DNA from: Sphingobacterium detergens
Lineage (GTDB): Bacteria; Bacteroidota; Bacteroidia; Sphingobacteriales; Sphingobacteriaceae
Direction: 5' to 3'
DNA: 64,000 nucleotides
NCBI RefSeq assembly: GCF_003610355.1
Contig: NZ_RAPY01000004.1
Location: 186,001-250,000 of the forward strand
Part shown: positions 8,907 through 14,974 of the stretch, piece by piece
Layout: each line of letters starts with the position of its first letter
Numbering within the stretch: position 1 is the first letter of the stretch
Notes under the pieces: generated by a model
What the model was told of the DNA's origin: nothing
Databases searched by the model: none
Seen by the model: only the letters and a program-made list of their open reading frames with translations
Program-made: the position numbers and the translations under genes

Positions 8907-9131
8907 TTAAGAACGCAGTGAAACCGTTGGCGGATTTGATGTTCTAGTGTGTAAAGCGACGATCATTTGATCCTTTAATGCCGGAGTTAATACCGGTTTA
9001 CCAGTCCCATCATCATTTGCCGTGATTGAACAAATCTGATTTGTCCCGCTGGCACATGACGGAGATGGATTTAAAGAATAATCTGCAGGAACTGTTGGGT
9101 TCCCGGTCGCACTTAATTGAAATAGTGGCAT
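8907..9131 (-). CDS. Small Cys-containing peptide of unknown function
   Basis: A 74-residue peptide starting MPLFQLSATGNPTVPADYS. It has two cysteines in a compact segment (PSCASGTNQICSITAND) and a Pro/Thr-rich tail (GKPVLTPALKDQMIVAL). No hydrophobic signal segment precedes it, and the frame is closed 12 codons upstream without another ATG. It is bounded by its own spacer with two hairpins upstream and a bidirectional terminator downstream, which argues for a real transcript. Similar short peptides with a cysteine pair and GKPV-like segment are common in Sphingobacteriales, but I know no function. It lies beside a CRP-like regulator operon on the same strand. Confidence 0.55.
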   Translation of the reverse strand: MPLFQLSATGNPTVPADYSLNPSPSCASGTNQICSITANDDGTGKPVLTPALKDQMIVALHTRTSNPPTVSLRS

Positions 9132-9202
9132 AATCCAAAATTTTAATTGGTGAACTTAGATTTATAATTGTCAGTATGTTGCAATCATACCGGCCCCCAT
9201 AA

Positions 9203-9266
9203 TAGTTACCATTACTAGTAACTAACGGTCTGGCGGGGTACCCCTTTTGCCAGACCGTTTTTTTTT
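9203..9266 (+). terminator. Two adjacent hairpins, second a plus-strand terminator
   Basis: TAGTTAC/GTAACTA (9203-9224) is followed directly by AACGGTCTGGC/GCCAGACCGTT (9224-9259) and a T tract to 9266. The T run points to termination of a plus-strand transcript, yet no plus-strand gene ends here. It may be the end of a small RNA, or a structured leader for the minus-strand peptide gene. Confidence 0.6.
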
Positions 9267-9392
9267 ACCCTTTGAACGTTTGTCTCCCATTTGTCCATGT
9301 CGGTAGATGTATTACTTATGTTCCTTTTTCTTATCACTAAGATCTGAAATGTATCACCTTGTTCAATTGTAAAATAGCTAGAACTGACTATG

Positions 9393-9420
9393 AAAATCAC
9401 TATTTGTCAATAGTGATTTT
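9393..9420 (-). terminator. Hairpin at the end of the CRP-like operon
   Basis: AAAATCACTA (9393-9402) pairs with TAGTGATTTT (9411-9420) across an 8-base loop, overlapping the stop of the CRP-like gene. It is a likely transcript end, although the T tract lies inside the stem. Confidence 0.55.
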
Positions 9421-9958
9421 ACAACTGAAGCTTGCTAAAGTAACCCTCACTTATCTTTAGATAGCTGGCCAGGTCCTTGTTCTGTATACGGTTGTAATTC
9501 GGACCAAGCCTCTCAAGCATTGCGGCCTTACGCTCACCGGCAGGTAGGAGCATAAGTGAAATACGGCGCTGCCGTTGCTGCGCCCAATCAAAGATCATGT
9601 GCCGGTAAGGCGTAATAAGTTGCCGGTACCGGGACAACAAACTGTCGATATCATTCACTCTGATTACCACAATGGTACAGGGCTCCAGGCCTACAAAACT
9701 GTAGGTATCCTTCTCTGAAGGAAAGATCCCAAAATCGCCTTCGACGATAAAATGGGCAATATCGCCGGTATCGGGATCCAGCTTTTTGAGAATACCGGAG
9801 TGCACATAGAAATGATCCTTCTCATGTAGGGAGAGGTATTGGTCTTTGAAGATCTTTTTGATAAAAATATGGGACAATAACTGCTCCTGCATCTCAGGTA
9901 GTAGAGACACATGTTGCATTATGGTGCTGATCAGCTTTTCCGTCGGTTCCTTATCCAT
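9419..9958 (-). CDS. CRP/FNR-like regulator, ligand-binding motif degenerate
   Basis: A 179-residue cytoplasmic protein. The N-terminal 115 residues follow a cyclic-nucleotide-binding beta-roll pattern (IFKDQYLSLHEKDHFYVHSG, LKKLDPDTGDIAHFIVEGDFGIF). The C-terminus has the CRP-type helix-turn-helix seen in Bacteroidota members (NKDLASYLKISEGYFSKLQ). The usual phosphate-binding GE.A..R motif for cAMP is absent, so it probably senses something else or is unliganded. I chose the start at 9958: it has an AAAGGA ribosome site and sits 10 bases after the stop of the upstream gene. The longer open frame to 10273 merely overlaps that gene in another frame. Two-gene operon with 9969-10343. Confidence 0.78.
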   Translation of the reverse strand: MDKEPTEKLISTIMQHVSLLPEMQEQLLSHIFIKKIFKDQYLSLHEKDHFYVHSGILKKLDPDTGDIAHFIVEGDFGIFPSEKDTYSFVGLEPCTIVVIRVNDIDSLLSRYRQLITPYRHMIFDWAQQRQRRISLMLLPAGERKAAMLERLGPNYNRIQNKDLASYLKISEGYFSKLQL

Positions 9959-9968
9959 AGCATTTCCT

Positions 9969-10343
9969 TTAGCTGATAAAATAGTTGACCCCACCAGAGA
10001 CAAGATCATCTTGTCCCGGCTGTGCAGTAACTTCAACGTTTTCCTCACGACGGATAAATTTTGAACTGCGCAGTGCTTTATCACCTTTGACCAAGGTGAC
10101 AGACAGTCGATGGCGAAAGCAGTAGGCGAGCACACTGCCATTTTGTATTGCAAACTCAATCCCCAAAGAATACATGTAGGTGGCCTGTGATTCAGTAAGC
10201 TCAAAATTATTCTCGAGCCAACCAAAAAAATCGTTTTCCACATAATCGGCTTCCCGGAAAACTCGATTGTCATCCTTACGATAGAGTCGGTAAATTTTTG
10301 TTTCTACACCTCCTGATGTTAACGGGTACTTTCTTTTTAGCAT
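9969..10343 (-). CDS. Unknown protein, first gene of the CRP-like operon
   Basis: A 124-residue soluble protein with no recognised domain. Features visible: a basic start (MLKRKYPLTSGG), an acidic central helix-like part (FFGWLENNFELTESQATYMYSLGIEF), and a beta-rich C-terminal half (GSVLAYCFRHRLSVTLVKGD, EENVEVTAQPG). There is no signal peptide or membrane segment. It ends 10 bases before the CRP-like regulator and is surely co-transcribed with it, so it may be a partner or target of that regulator. Divergent from the membrane LytTR-like gene at 10659. Confidence 0.65.
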   Translation of the reverse strand: MLKRKYPLTSGGVETKIYRLYRKDDNRVFREADYVENDFFGWLENNFELTESQATYMYSLGIEFAIQNGSVLAYCFRHRLSVTLVKGDKALRSSKFIRREENVEVTAQPGQDDLVSGGVNYFIS

Positions 10344-10658
10344 AATTTGATTTGTTTATCTGTTTTAAATGATAGTGATTTTCACTGTTTTCAAAACTAG
10401 ACAATGATTTTTTTATAATTGAGCAGATTGTGCTCAAAAGGAGAAATTCGGACATTTTATGAGAAATTCGGACAGTGTTTTACGGTATGTCGACACTTTT
10501 GTGTAGTTAATAGTATATAAAATTTACACATATATTGAAATTCATTGCTTGAAAATCATAATGCATACACTTTATTAATCCTTAATATGTATATTTGAAT
10601 CAACCTAAGACCCTATTTTATAGCGTCCTCTAATTTTTACAATCTTTAACGAATCCTT
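10344..10658. promoter_or_regulatory. Divergent promoter region with tandem 14-bp repeats
   Basis: This 315-bp spacer separates the CRP-like operon from the membrane LytTR-like gene. The 14-mer GAGAAATTCGGACA occurs at 10441-10454 and again at 10461-10474, exactly 20 bp apart. TATATTTG at 10590-10597 fits the Bacteroidota -7 box (TAnnTTTG) for the plus-strand gene. GAGCA-GATTG-TGCTC near 10421-10435 is a small dyad. Confidence 0.5.
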
Positions 10659-11474
10659 ATGCAACGTTTTTATAAACGGCGGAGAACTATTTTTAATATT
10701 TTTAGAATGATCTTGTCCTTGCTGGCGGCCTATACTATTTTGTGGTATGGTGAGCCGGAAGGATTTTTGGAAATAATAGGGGAGCCCGGATTCATCAAAT
10801 TTTTCCTGATCAATACCATAGCGCTATATTTGCTTGCTTTGTCGGTAGGTTGGTTGATGAAAATGCGGCGCTACTTATTTTTACAAAGAAATCTAAGCGC
10901 AAAAGAATGGTTACTACTTTTCATCAGGGGGTTATGTTTTCCAGCTTCCCTGGCAATTGTCTTTGCAATGATCTACTTTAATTTGGAGGGAAAGAGCTTT
11001 AGCCTGTCCAACTATATGAAAGTAATCTTTCCAATGGTACTGATGGTGATCGTCTGTTTCTTTGCATTGGAGATCTTTTCTTTTTTTATCCAAAATAATG
11101 ATGTAAGGTCTGGGGAGGATACTGTTAACAATGACCATCGGGCAAATCAGCTGGATCCTCAGCATAATTTTATGCAATATTATTTGATGGTACTTATCAA
11201 TAGGCGGGTACTCGCAACGGATAAAAATGGGGAAGAACATAAATTACCTTACACGACCCTGAAAGAGGTAAAGGAGCTGATCGGCGAAGATTACCGTTTT
11301 TTCTCTACCGGAAGCTGGATTGTCCAATTCGAGGCGATAGCAGATACGGAAAAGGACAGTAACAGCAGAGCATTAAGAATATATTTAAAGCTGCCTTTAA
11401 AAGGACATTTACACCTACATAAAAATGATGTGAGGTATTTTCAGCAGTGGTATAATACTGTTAAAGAACAGTAG
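10659..11474 (+). CDS. Membrane protein with C-terminal LytTR-like DNA-binding region
   Basis: A 271-residue protein. Four hydrophobic segments are visible at about residues 13-33, 46-67, 85-108 and 121-144 (RMILSLLAAYTILWYG, FFLINTIALYLLALSVGWL, GLCFPASLAIVFAMIYF, VIFPMVLMVIVCFFALEIF). After a polar linker, residues about 170-270 resemble a LytTR domain (TDKNGEEHKLPYTTLKEVKEL, then YRFFSTGSWIVQFEAI, ending VRYFQQWYNTV), although weakly. Membrane-anchored LytTR regulators are frequent in Sphingobacteriales. It is divergent from the CRP-like operon. The DNA-binding assignment is by pattern only. Confidence 0.65.
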   Translation: MQRFYKRRRTIFNIFRMILSLLAAYTILWYGEPEGFLEIIGEPGFIKFFLINTIALYLLALSVGWLMKMRRYLFLQRNLSAKEWLLLFIRGLCFPASLAIVFAMIYFNLEGKSFSLSNYMKVIFPMVLMVIVCFFALEIFSFFIQNNDVRSGEDTVNNDHRANQLDPQHNFMQYYLMVLINRRVLATDKNGEEHKLPYTTLKEVKELIGEDYRFFSTGSWIVQFEAIADTEKDSNSRALRIYLKLPLKGHLHLHKNDVRYFQQWYNTVKEQ

Positions 11475-11641
11475 GGATGAAGGTTTCGGAATTACTGCGG
11501 AAAATCAGTCTGATTCCTGTGCAATAGGTGTAGCGATGGGAAAATAAGTTATTAAAGACTGGTAGATCGTCAATGAAGAAAGAAAAGGAACATAGTAAGT
11601 GACTAACTGGCCCGGACGTAAATATTTAGCAATACATCAGA

Positions 11642-11842
11642 TCAATTGCGGAGACATTGCTTTCTGATAGTTTCTACATCAATACCGGTGTACGAAGCAA
11701 ATTCTTCGACGGTAATGTACTGAGTGAGATTCTTTCCATAGGCATCTTTAATCGTCCTGAGGATACGGACGGATTGCTTGTAACTCTTTCCCAAGAGGAT
11801 ACTGACATCTTTTGCATAGATGCAGACACGTTGATTGCTCAT
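11642..11842 (-). CDS. Small HTH-like protein next to a phased repeat array
   Basis: A 66-residue basic protein. The pattern KDVSILLGKSYKQSVRILRTI with a second element (VEEFASYTGIDVETIRKQ) resembles two short helix-turn-helix-like units, as in small excisionase or AlpA-like DNA-binding proteins. Its start at 11842 lies 76 bp from an array of nine 11-bp-phased GTAC/GTGC units, a natural candidate for its own operator. No other ORF on either strand here is convincing. The DNA-binding role is inferred. Confidence 0.6.
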   Translation of the reverse strand: MSNQRVCIYAKDVSILLGKSYKQSVRILRTIKDAYGKNLTQYITVEEFASYTGIDVETIRKQCLRN

Positions 11843-11917
11843 AATTATATTTACTTAATTGTTAAAAAACACGCTGTTGACCTGCCAATTTTCTGTTCAT
11901 CATCCTTCACCCATAAA

Positions 11918-12012
11918 GTACTCCTGTAGTACCGTTTAAGTACATTTTTCCATGTACCTTATCAGTACTTAAACAGTGCTATATCTGTGCTTAACATGTG
12001 ATATATCTGTAC
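11918..12012. repeat. Array of nine GTAC/GTGC-starting units in 11-bp phase
   Basis: GTAC or its variant GTGC/GTGA begins at 11918, 11929, 11940, 11954, 11965, 11976, 11987, 11998 and 12009. Eight intervals are 11,11,14,11,11,11,11,11. Two 22-bp blocks (11965-11986 and 11987-12008) match at 17 of 22 positions. All units lie on nearly the same helix face. It resembles iterons or a multimeric operator and sits between the minus-strand small HTH-like gene and the plus-strand gene at 12226. Confidence 0.75.
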
Positions 12013-12110
12013 TGGACAATTAGGGGTTATTCGTAACGGCATTTTATCAGCAAAATTTACGTCTTGCTGTTAATCTAAAATTAGGAAATATTATTTTATA
12101 TGTAAAAGAG

Positions 12111-12169
12111 ACAAATGAGCCCATATGGCCCCATTTGGATACAAATAAGCCCACCAAAGGCCATTTGGA
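12111..12169. repeat. Imperfect tandem repeat, period 30 bp
   Basis: Two 29-bp units (12111-12139 and 12141-12169) share ACAAAT.AGCCCA at the left and CCATTTGGA at the right, 21 of 29 positions identical. They lie 57 bp upstream of the gene at 12226, where regulatory sites for it would be expected. Confidence 0.6.
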
Positions 12170-12225
12170 ACCGAACCTGATTTTTGCCTCTGCATCTTTG
12201 TACTGTAATCCAATGATATACAATC

Positions 12226-12987
12226 ATGGCAAGACAAGTAAGTTTAGTAAAATTTGAAGGTAAGATCGGGGATCTTTCCTTCTACAAGGACAAACGCGGT
12301 TACCAGGCTCGCATGAAAGGCGGCCCAACCAAAGATCAGATTAATTCTGATCCGCGTTTCCAGCGCACAAAAGAAAACGGACTGGAATTCGGCAGGGCAG
12401 CAAATGCTTCCAAAAAACTGCGTGAGCAGCTTCGGGAAATGCTCAATCAGGGATCGGATACAGCATTCAGCAACCGCCTGACTGGACGCATGAACCGTAT
12501 CATCCGTGCAGACGAAGTAAATGGCAGGGGAGACCGTCAGGTACTTGCTGCCAACCTTGGTCAGTTGGTGGGTCTGGAATGTAACCTTAAGGCACAGCTC
12601 AAAGATGTATTCTTTCTCAAAACCCGACCCGTCTATGATCGAGCTACAGGGGACGGTTCTTTTGCCATCCCGGAGATGATCGCCAAGAATGTCATCAAGG
12701 GATTGGAAGGTGCCACGCATGTGCAGATCCAACTGGTGGCGACAGAGTTCGATGTACAAAATCCGGAAGCTGATGAAGTGGCCATTGCCCGGTCTTCCTA
12801 TATGGATATCGGCAAAAGTGAGGCGACTGCCGCGGAAAACCTGACTCTGCAACTACAGCCGCAGCCCGATGCTGTCGTGCTGATCATGATGGGCATCAGC
12901 TATTTCCAATTTGTCAACGGCGGATACTATCCTTTGTCCAATGGCATGTACAATGCCCTGACTTTTGTACAAGTGATCCAACCGTAG
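12226..12987 (+). CDS. Conserved Bacteroidota protein of unknown function, DUF5675 neighbour
   Basis: A 253-residue soluble protein without signal peptide. The N-terminus MARQVSLVKFEGKIGDLSFY followed by KDKRGYQARMKGGPTKDQI and FQRTKENGLEFGRA is characteristic of a family repeatedly seen in Flavobacteriia and Sphingobacteriia genomes; I know no function for it. A helical part (residues 55-125) is followed by a beta-rich C-terminal half. Codon use here is more GC-rich than in neighbours. It sits 4 bases before the DUF5675 gene and is co-transcribed with it. The start is supported by the conserved N-terminus. Confidence 0.75.
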   Translation: MARQVSLVKFEGKIGDLSFYKDKRGYQARMKGGPTKDQINSDPRFQRTKENGLEFGRAANASKKLREQLREMLNQGSDTAFSNRLTGRMNRIIRADEVNGRGDRQVLAANLGQLVGLECNLKAQLKDVFFLKTRPVYDRATGDGSFAIPEMIAKNVIKGLEGATHVQIQLVATEFDVQNPEADEVAIARSSYMDIGKSEATAAENLTLQLQPQPDAVVLIMMGISYFQFVNGGYYPLSNGMYNALTFVQVIQP

Positions 12988-12991
12988 GCTT

Positions 12992-13396
12992 ATGAAAACT
13001 AAGCATACCCTTAAGCTTCTCCGGAAATATGGGGCTGAGGGAACAAATGGAACGATCACGTACAACGGTGATCATATCTGCCATACCATCGAGCTGCCGG
13101 ACCGCAATAACATCAGGCGCATCAGCTGCATCCCGATCGGTCAGTACAAACTAGAGAAGGTCCGCTACCAGCGGCATGGTGAGCAGATCGGTATCCCGAA
13201 CGTACTGAACCGTGAAGGGATCCTGCTCCACGCGGCGAATAGTGCAAAGGACGAACTGCTCGGCTGTATCGCTCCGGTCACCAGCCTAACAGGTGAGGGA
13301 AAGGGTACCGGAAGTGGTAAAGCCTTGGCCAAACTCAAAGCGCTGGTGTATTGCCTGTGGGATATGGGGGACGATGTGTATTTGAATATTCGATAA
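12992..13396 (+). CDS. DUF5675 family protein
   Basis: A 134-residue protein recognised by the family pattern: LRKYGAEGTNGTITYNGDHI, CHTIELPDRNN, ISCIPIGQYKLEKV, GILLHAANSAKDELLGCIAP and ALAKLKALV. DUF5675 proteins are short, occur mostly in Bacteroidota and often in phage-like or small accessory clusters. The conserved H and C (LLHAANS.. GCIAP) recall a compact hydrolase or transpeptidase-like core, but no activity is established to my knowledge. It starts 4 bases after the preceding gene. Confidence 0.85.
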   Translation: MKTKHTLKLLRKYGAEGTNGTITYNGDHICHTIELPDRNNIRRISCIPIGQYKLEKVRYQRHGEQIGIPNVLNREGILLHAANSAKDELLGCIAPVTSLTGEGKGTGSGKALAKLKALVYCLWDMGDDVYLNIR

Positions 13397-13400
13397 AAGT

Positions 13401-13554
13401 AGGGCAGGAATAGATCATTGCTTTCTTTGATGTCATCTTTTTAGTTATCTGGCTATACGAATCAAACTCGCTTCGCTCAGACAGTGATTCATATTTACGC
13501 CAGATCCCGTCAAAGCTTGACAGTCAGAAAGCTATATTTTCTATTCCTGGCCCT
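13401..13554. repeat. Rod-like imperfect palindrome of about 150 bp
   Basis: Four successive arm pairs nest symmetrically: AGGGCAGGAATAGA (13401-13414) with TCTATTCCTGGCCCT (13540-13554); GCTTTCTTTGATGTCA (13420-13435) with TGACAGTCAGAAAGC (13518-13532); ATCTGGC (13447-13453) with GCCAGAT (13499-13505); GAATCA (13459-13464) with TGATTC (13485-13490). It begins four bases after the DUF5675 stop. It may be a structured RNA, a stable 3' end or a small non-autonomous element. Confidence 0.7.
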
Positions 13555-13655
13555 TCATATTTATCGAAGCGGGTTGTTGGAGGGAGATTGAAGTCGAAAT
13601 GCGATGCTTTCAATTCTTTGTCCTCCTTTATTGCTCGAATAAAGTTTGTATCAGA

Positions 13656-13681
13656 GTAGGTAGGATTGTGATCCTGCCTAC
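13656..13681 (+). promoter_or_regulatory. Hairpin immediately upstream of the 92-residue gene
   Basis: GTAGGTAGGAT (13656-13666) pairs with ATCCTGCCTAC (13671-13681) apart from one G-T pair, 15 bases before the ATG at 13697. A TAAAGTTTG segment just upstream (about 13640-13648) is a weak -7 box, so the hairpin may form the 5' end of the mRNA. Confidence 0.45.
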
Positions 13682-13696
13682 TTAAATGCAATTAGG

Positions 13697-13975
13697 ATGA
13701 AAAAAATCTTTAACAAAATAGGACAAGTGCTGCAGATGGTTCTGGCTGCACCTGTTAAATTGCCGGGTAAGGCATTGAATATATTGAAATACGTAGCTCT
13801 TGGACTTGGGGTGTTGGAGAAGGTACTGGAAGAAAAGAAACCACCCTCAGAAATAAACCTGCCCGATTCACGATCTGCAACCAAAACGTTGCAAGAATCG
13901 GTGGATAAAAATTCATCAAGCGGGAATAATATCGGAATCACAGTGAAAAAGGGGAGGCTCGATGAAATGGAATGA
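13697..13975 (+). CDS. Small protein of unknown function, DUF5675 cassette
   Basis: A 92-residue protein. The first 45 residues are basic with an amphipathic or weakly hydrophobic stretch (QVLQMVLAAPVKLPGKALNI then LKYVALGLGVLEKVL); the rest is polar and charged (EEKKPPSEINLPDSRSAT). It could associate with the membrane. Its last 14 bases overlap the start of the next small gene, which indicates translational coupling. No family is recognised. Confidence 0.6.
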   Translation: MKKIFNKIGQVLQMVLAAPVKLPGKALNILKYVALGLGVLEKVLEEKKPPSEINLPDSRSATKTLQESVDKNSSSGNNIGITVKKGRLDEME

Positions 13976-14129
13976 TATGCGTGGCGCGACACTGGGGGGC
14001 ACTATTTGCTCCATTTGGGTGAGTTTTTCTTTGGATGGCATATTACAGACTGTACTAGTCGCAGCATTGGGTACGTTAATAAGTTTCATTACCAGCCGAT
14101 TGCTTGATAAGTGGTGTAAAAGGAAATAA
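13962..14129 (+). CDS. 55-residue membrane protein overlapping the upstream gene
   Basis: ATG at 13962 follows a strong ribosome site (GGGGAGG, 13951-13957) inside the end of the previous gene. The frame encodes MKWNDMRGATLGGTICSIWV, then a short turn (SFSLDG), a second hydrophobic stretch (ILQTVLVAALGTLISFITS) and a basic tail RLLDKWCKRK. Two membrane segments in about 50 residues with a basic tail are holin-like in layout, but this is layout only. Its position suggests it belongs with the 92-residue gene and the DUF5675 pair. Confidence 0.7.
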   Translation: MKWNDMRGATLGGTICSIWVSFSLDGILQTVLVAALGTLISFITSRLLDKWCKRK

Positions 14130-14137
14130 AGTTATTT

Positions 14138-14170
14138 CAGAAGGTGTTCATTTATTTGAAGCACCTTCTG
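14138..14170. terminator. Hairpin after the small membrane protein
   Basis: CAGAAGGTG (14138-14146) pairs with CACCTTCTG (14162-14170), followed by GCTTTTG. The T tract is short, so it is a modest terminator for the plus-strand cassette. Confidence 0.55.
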
Positions 14171-14212
14171 GCTTTTGAATTAGAGTTTCAATGATTAATT
14201 TAAACTTCTCAA

Positions 14213-14974
14213 TCAGAACAAGGATTGTTCAATCGCCACTGCAGTCGCTTCCGTAATACTTTTAACCTTTAGCTTTGAAAAAATTTGTTTTTTGTGAAAC
14301 TTAACTGTATCAATAGAAATATAAAGTTTACCCGCTATCTGATCCATAGTTAATCCCTGTGCGGAAAATAGAAGAATATTTTTCTCCCGAGGTTTAAGCT
14401 TAACACGTGGGAGCTCCTCCAGACGATCAGTTTCTAAATTATATGCGAATTGTCTTCCACCCTCATCAGATTTAAATATAATATTTCCCGGCTTGGCGTG
14501 CGAAGAAATAGAAACGACACAAAGTGCTATCCAAGGATTTGAGAATTTATCTAAGAGTATGGGCTTAAGTTTGTGATTTATCAATAGAGGATTTCCATTC
14601 GATTGCTTCAAATGGAAATCGTAGGAGAAGGAATGCTGTAATTTTTCTTCGTCAGGAAGGTTTTCAAAAAAATCAAAGCCCACGTCGTTTATTTTTTTTA
14701 AAAGATACATCTCCTCCTCTGGTACATTATCAAAGTAATGTTGATAGCCCTTTCTGAGAACCTCAGCTGAGGTACTTCCACATAAAAAGATAGGATTGTC
14801 GGACACGTACAAAAAACTTTTCTTCGCGTAGTCAATTAAATACATACTCTGATAGGTTAACTTGCTTAAAGATCTTGCGAAATCAATGAATATATTCACA
14901 ATTTTATAATCATTATTGCTAAAGGTATCTTTTACAAGGGCTGGCGTAAAAAAATCTTCAATTTTTATTTTCAT
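14213..14974 (-). CDS. LuxR-type transcriptional regulator with N-terminal PAS-like sensor
   Basis: A 253-residue protein. The C-terminal 65 residues form a GerE/LuxR helix-turn-helix (LKPREKNILLFSAQGLTMDQ, IAGKLYISIDTVKFHKKQIF, SKLKVKSITEAT). Residues about 30-190 look like a PAS-type sensor (YLIDYAKKSFLYVSDNPIFL). This domain order is common among orphan regulators of Sphingobacteriales. It lacks a receiver aspartate and a neighbouring kinase, so it probably binds a small ligand. It is convergent with the DUF5675 cassette and its upstream side is a long AT-rich spacer. Confidence 0.85.
   Translation of the reverse strand: MKIKIEDFFTPALVKDTFSNNDYKIVNIFIDFARSLSKLTYQSMYLIDYAKKSFLYVSDNPIFLCGSTSAEVLRKGYQHYFDNVPEEEMYLLKKINDVGFDFFENLPDEEKLQHSFSYDFHLKQSNGNPLLINHKLKPILLDKFSNPWIALCVVSISSHAKPGNIIFKSDEGGRQFAYNLETDRLEELPRVKLKPREKNILLFSAQGLTMDQIAGKLYISIDTVKFHKKQIFSKLKVKSITEATAVAIEQSLF

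Larger units (their letters stand above)
11843..12225. other. 383-bp repeat-rich spacer between divergent genes
   Basis: Contains the 11-bp-phased array and the 30-bp tandem repeat listed separately, and a 10-bp inverted repeat GTTTAAGTAC (11934-11943) with GTACTTAAAC (11965-11974). No coding potential is seen. Confidence 0.6.

Noticed and set aside
9215..9400. 61-residue frame on the minus strand
   Set aside because: It runs through a terminator hairpin and has no protein-like composition.
9969..10273. N-terminal extension of the CRP-like gene (start 10273)
   Set aside because: It overlaps the unknown gene at 9969-10343 in another frame and contains no regulator-like sequence; the start at 9958 has a ribosome site.
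12244..12852. 202-residue minus-strand frame opposite the 12226 gene
   Set aside because: Typical shadow of a GC-richer real gene on the other strand.
13962..14129. Definite phage holin
   Set aside because: Only the layout fits; no endolysin or phage structural gene is present.
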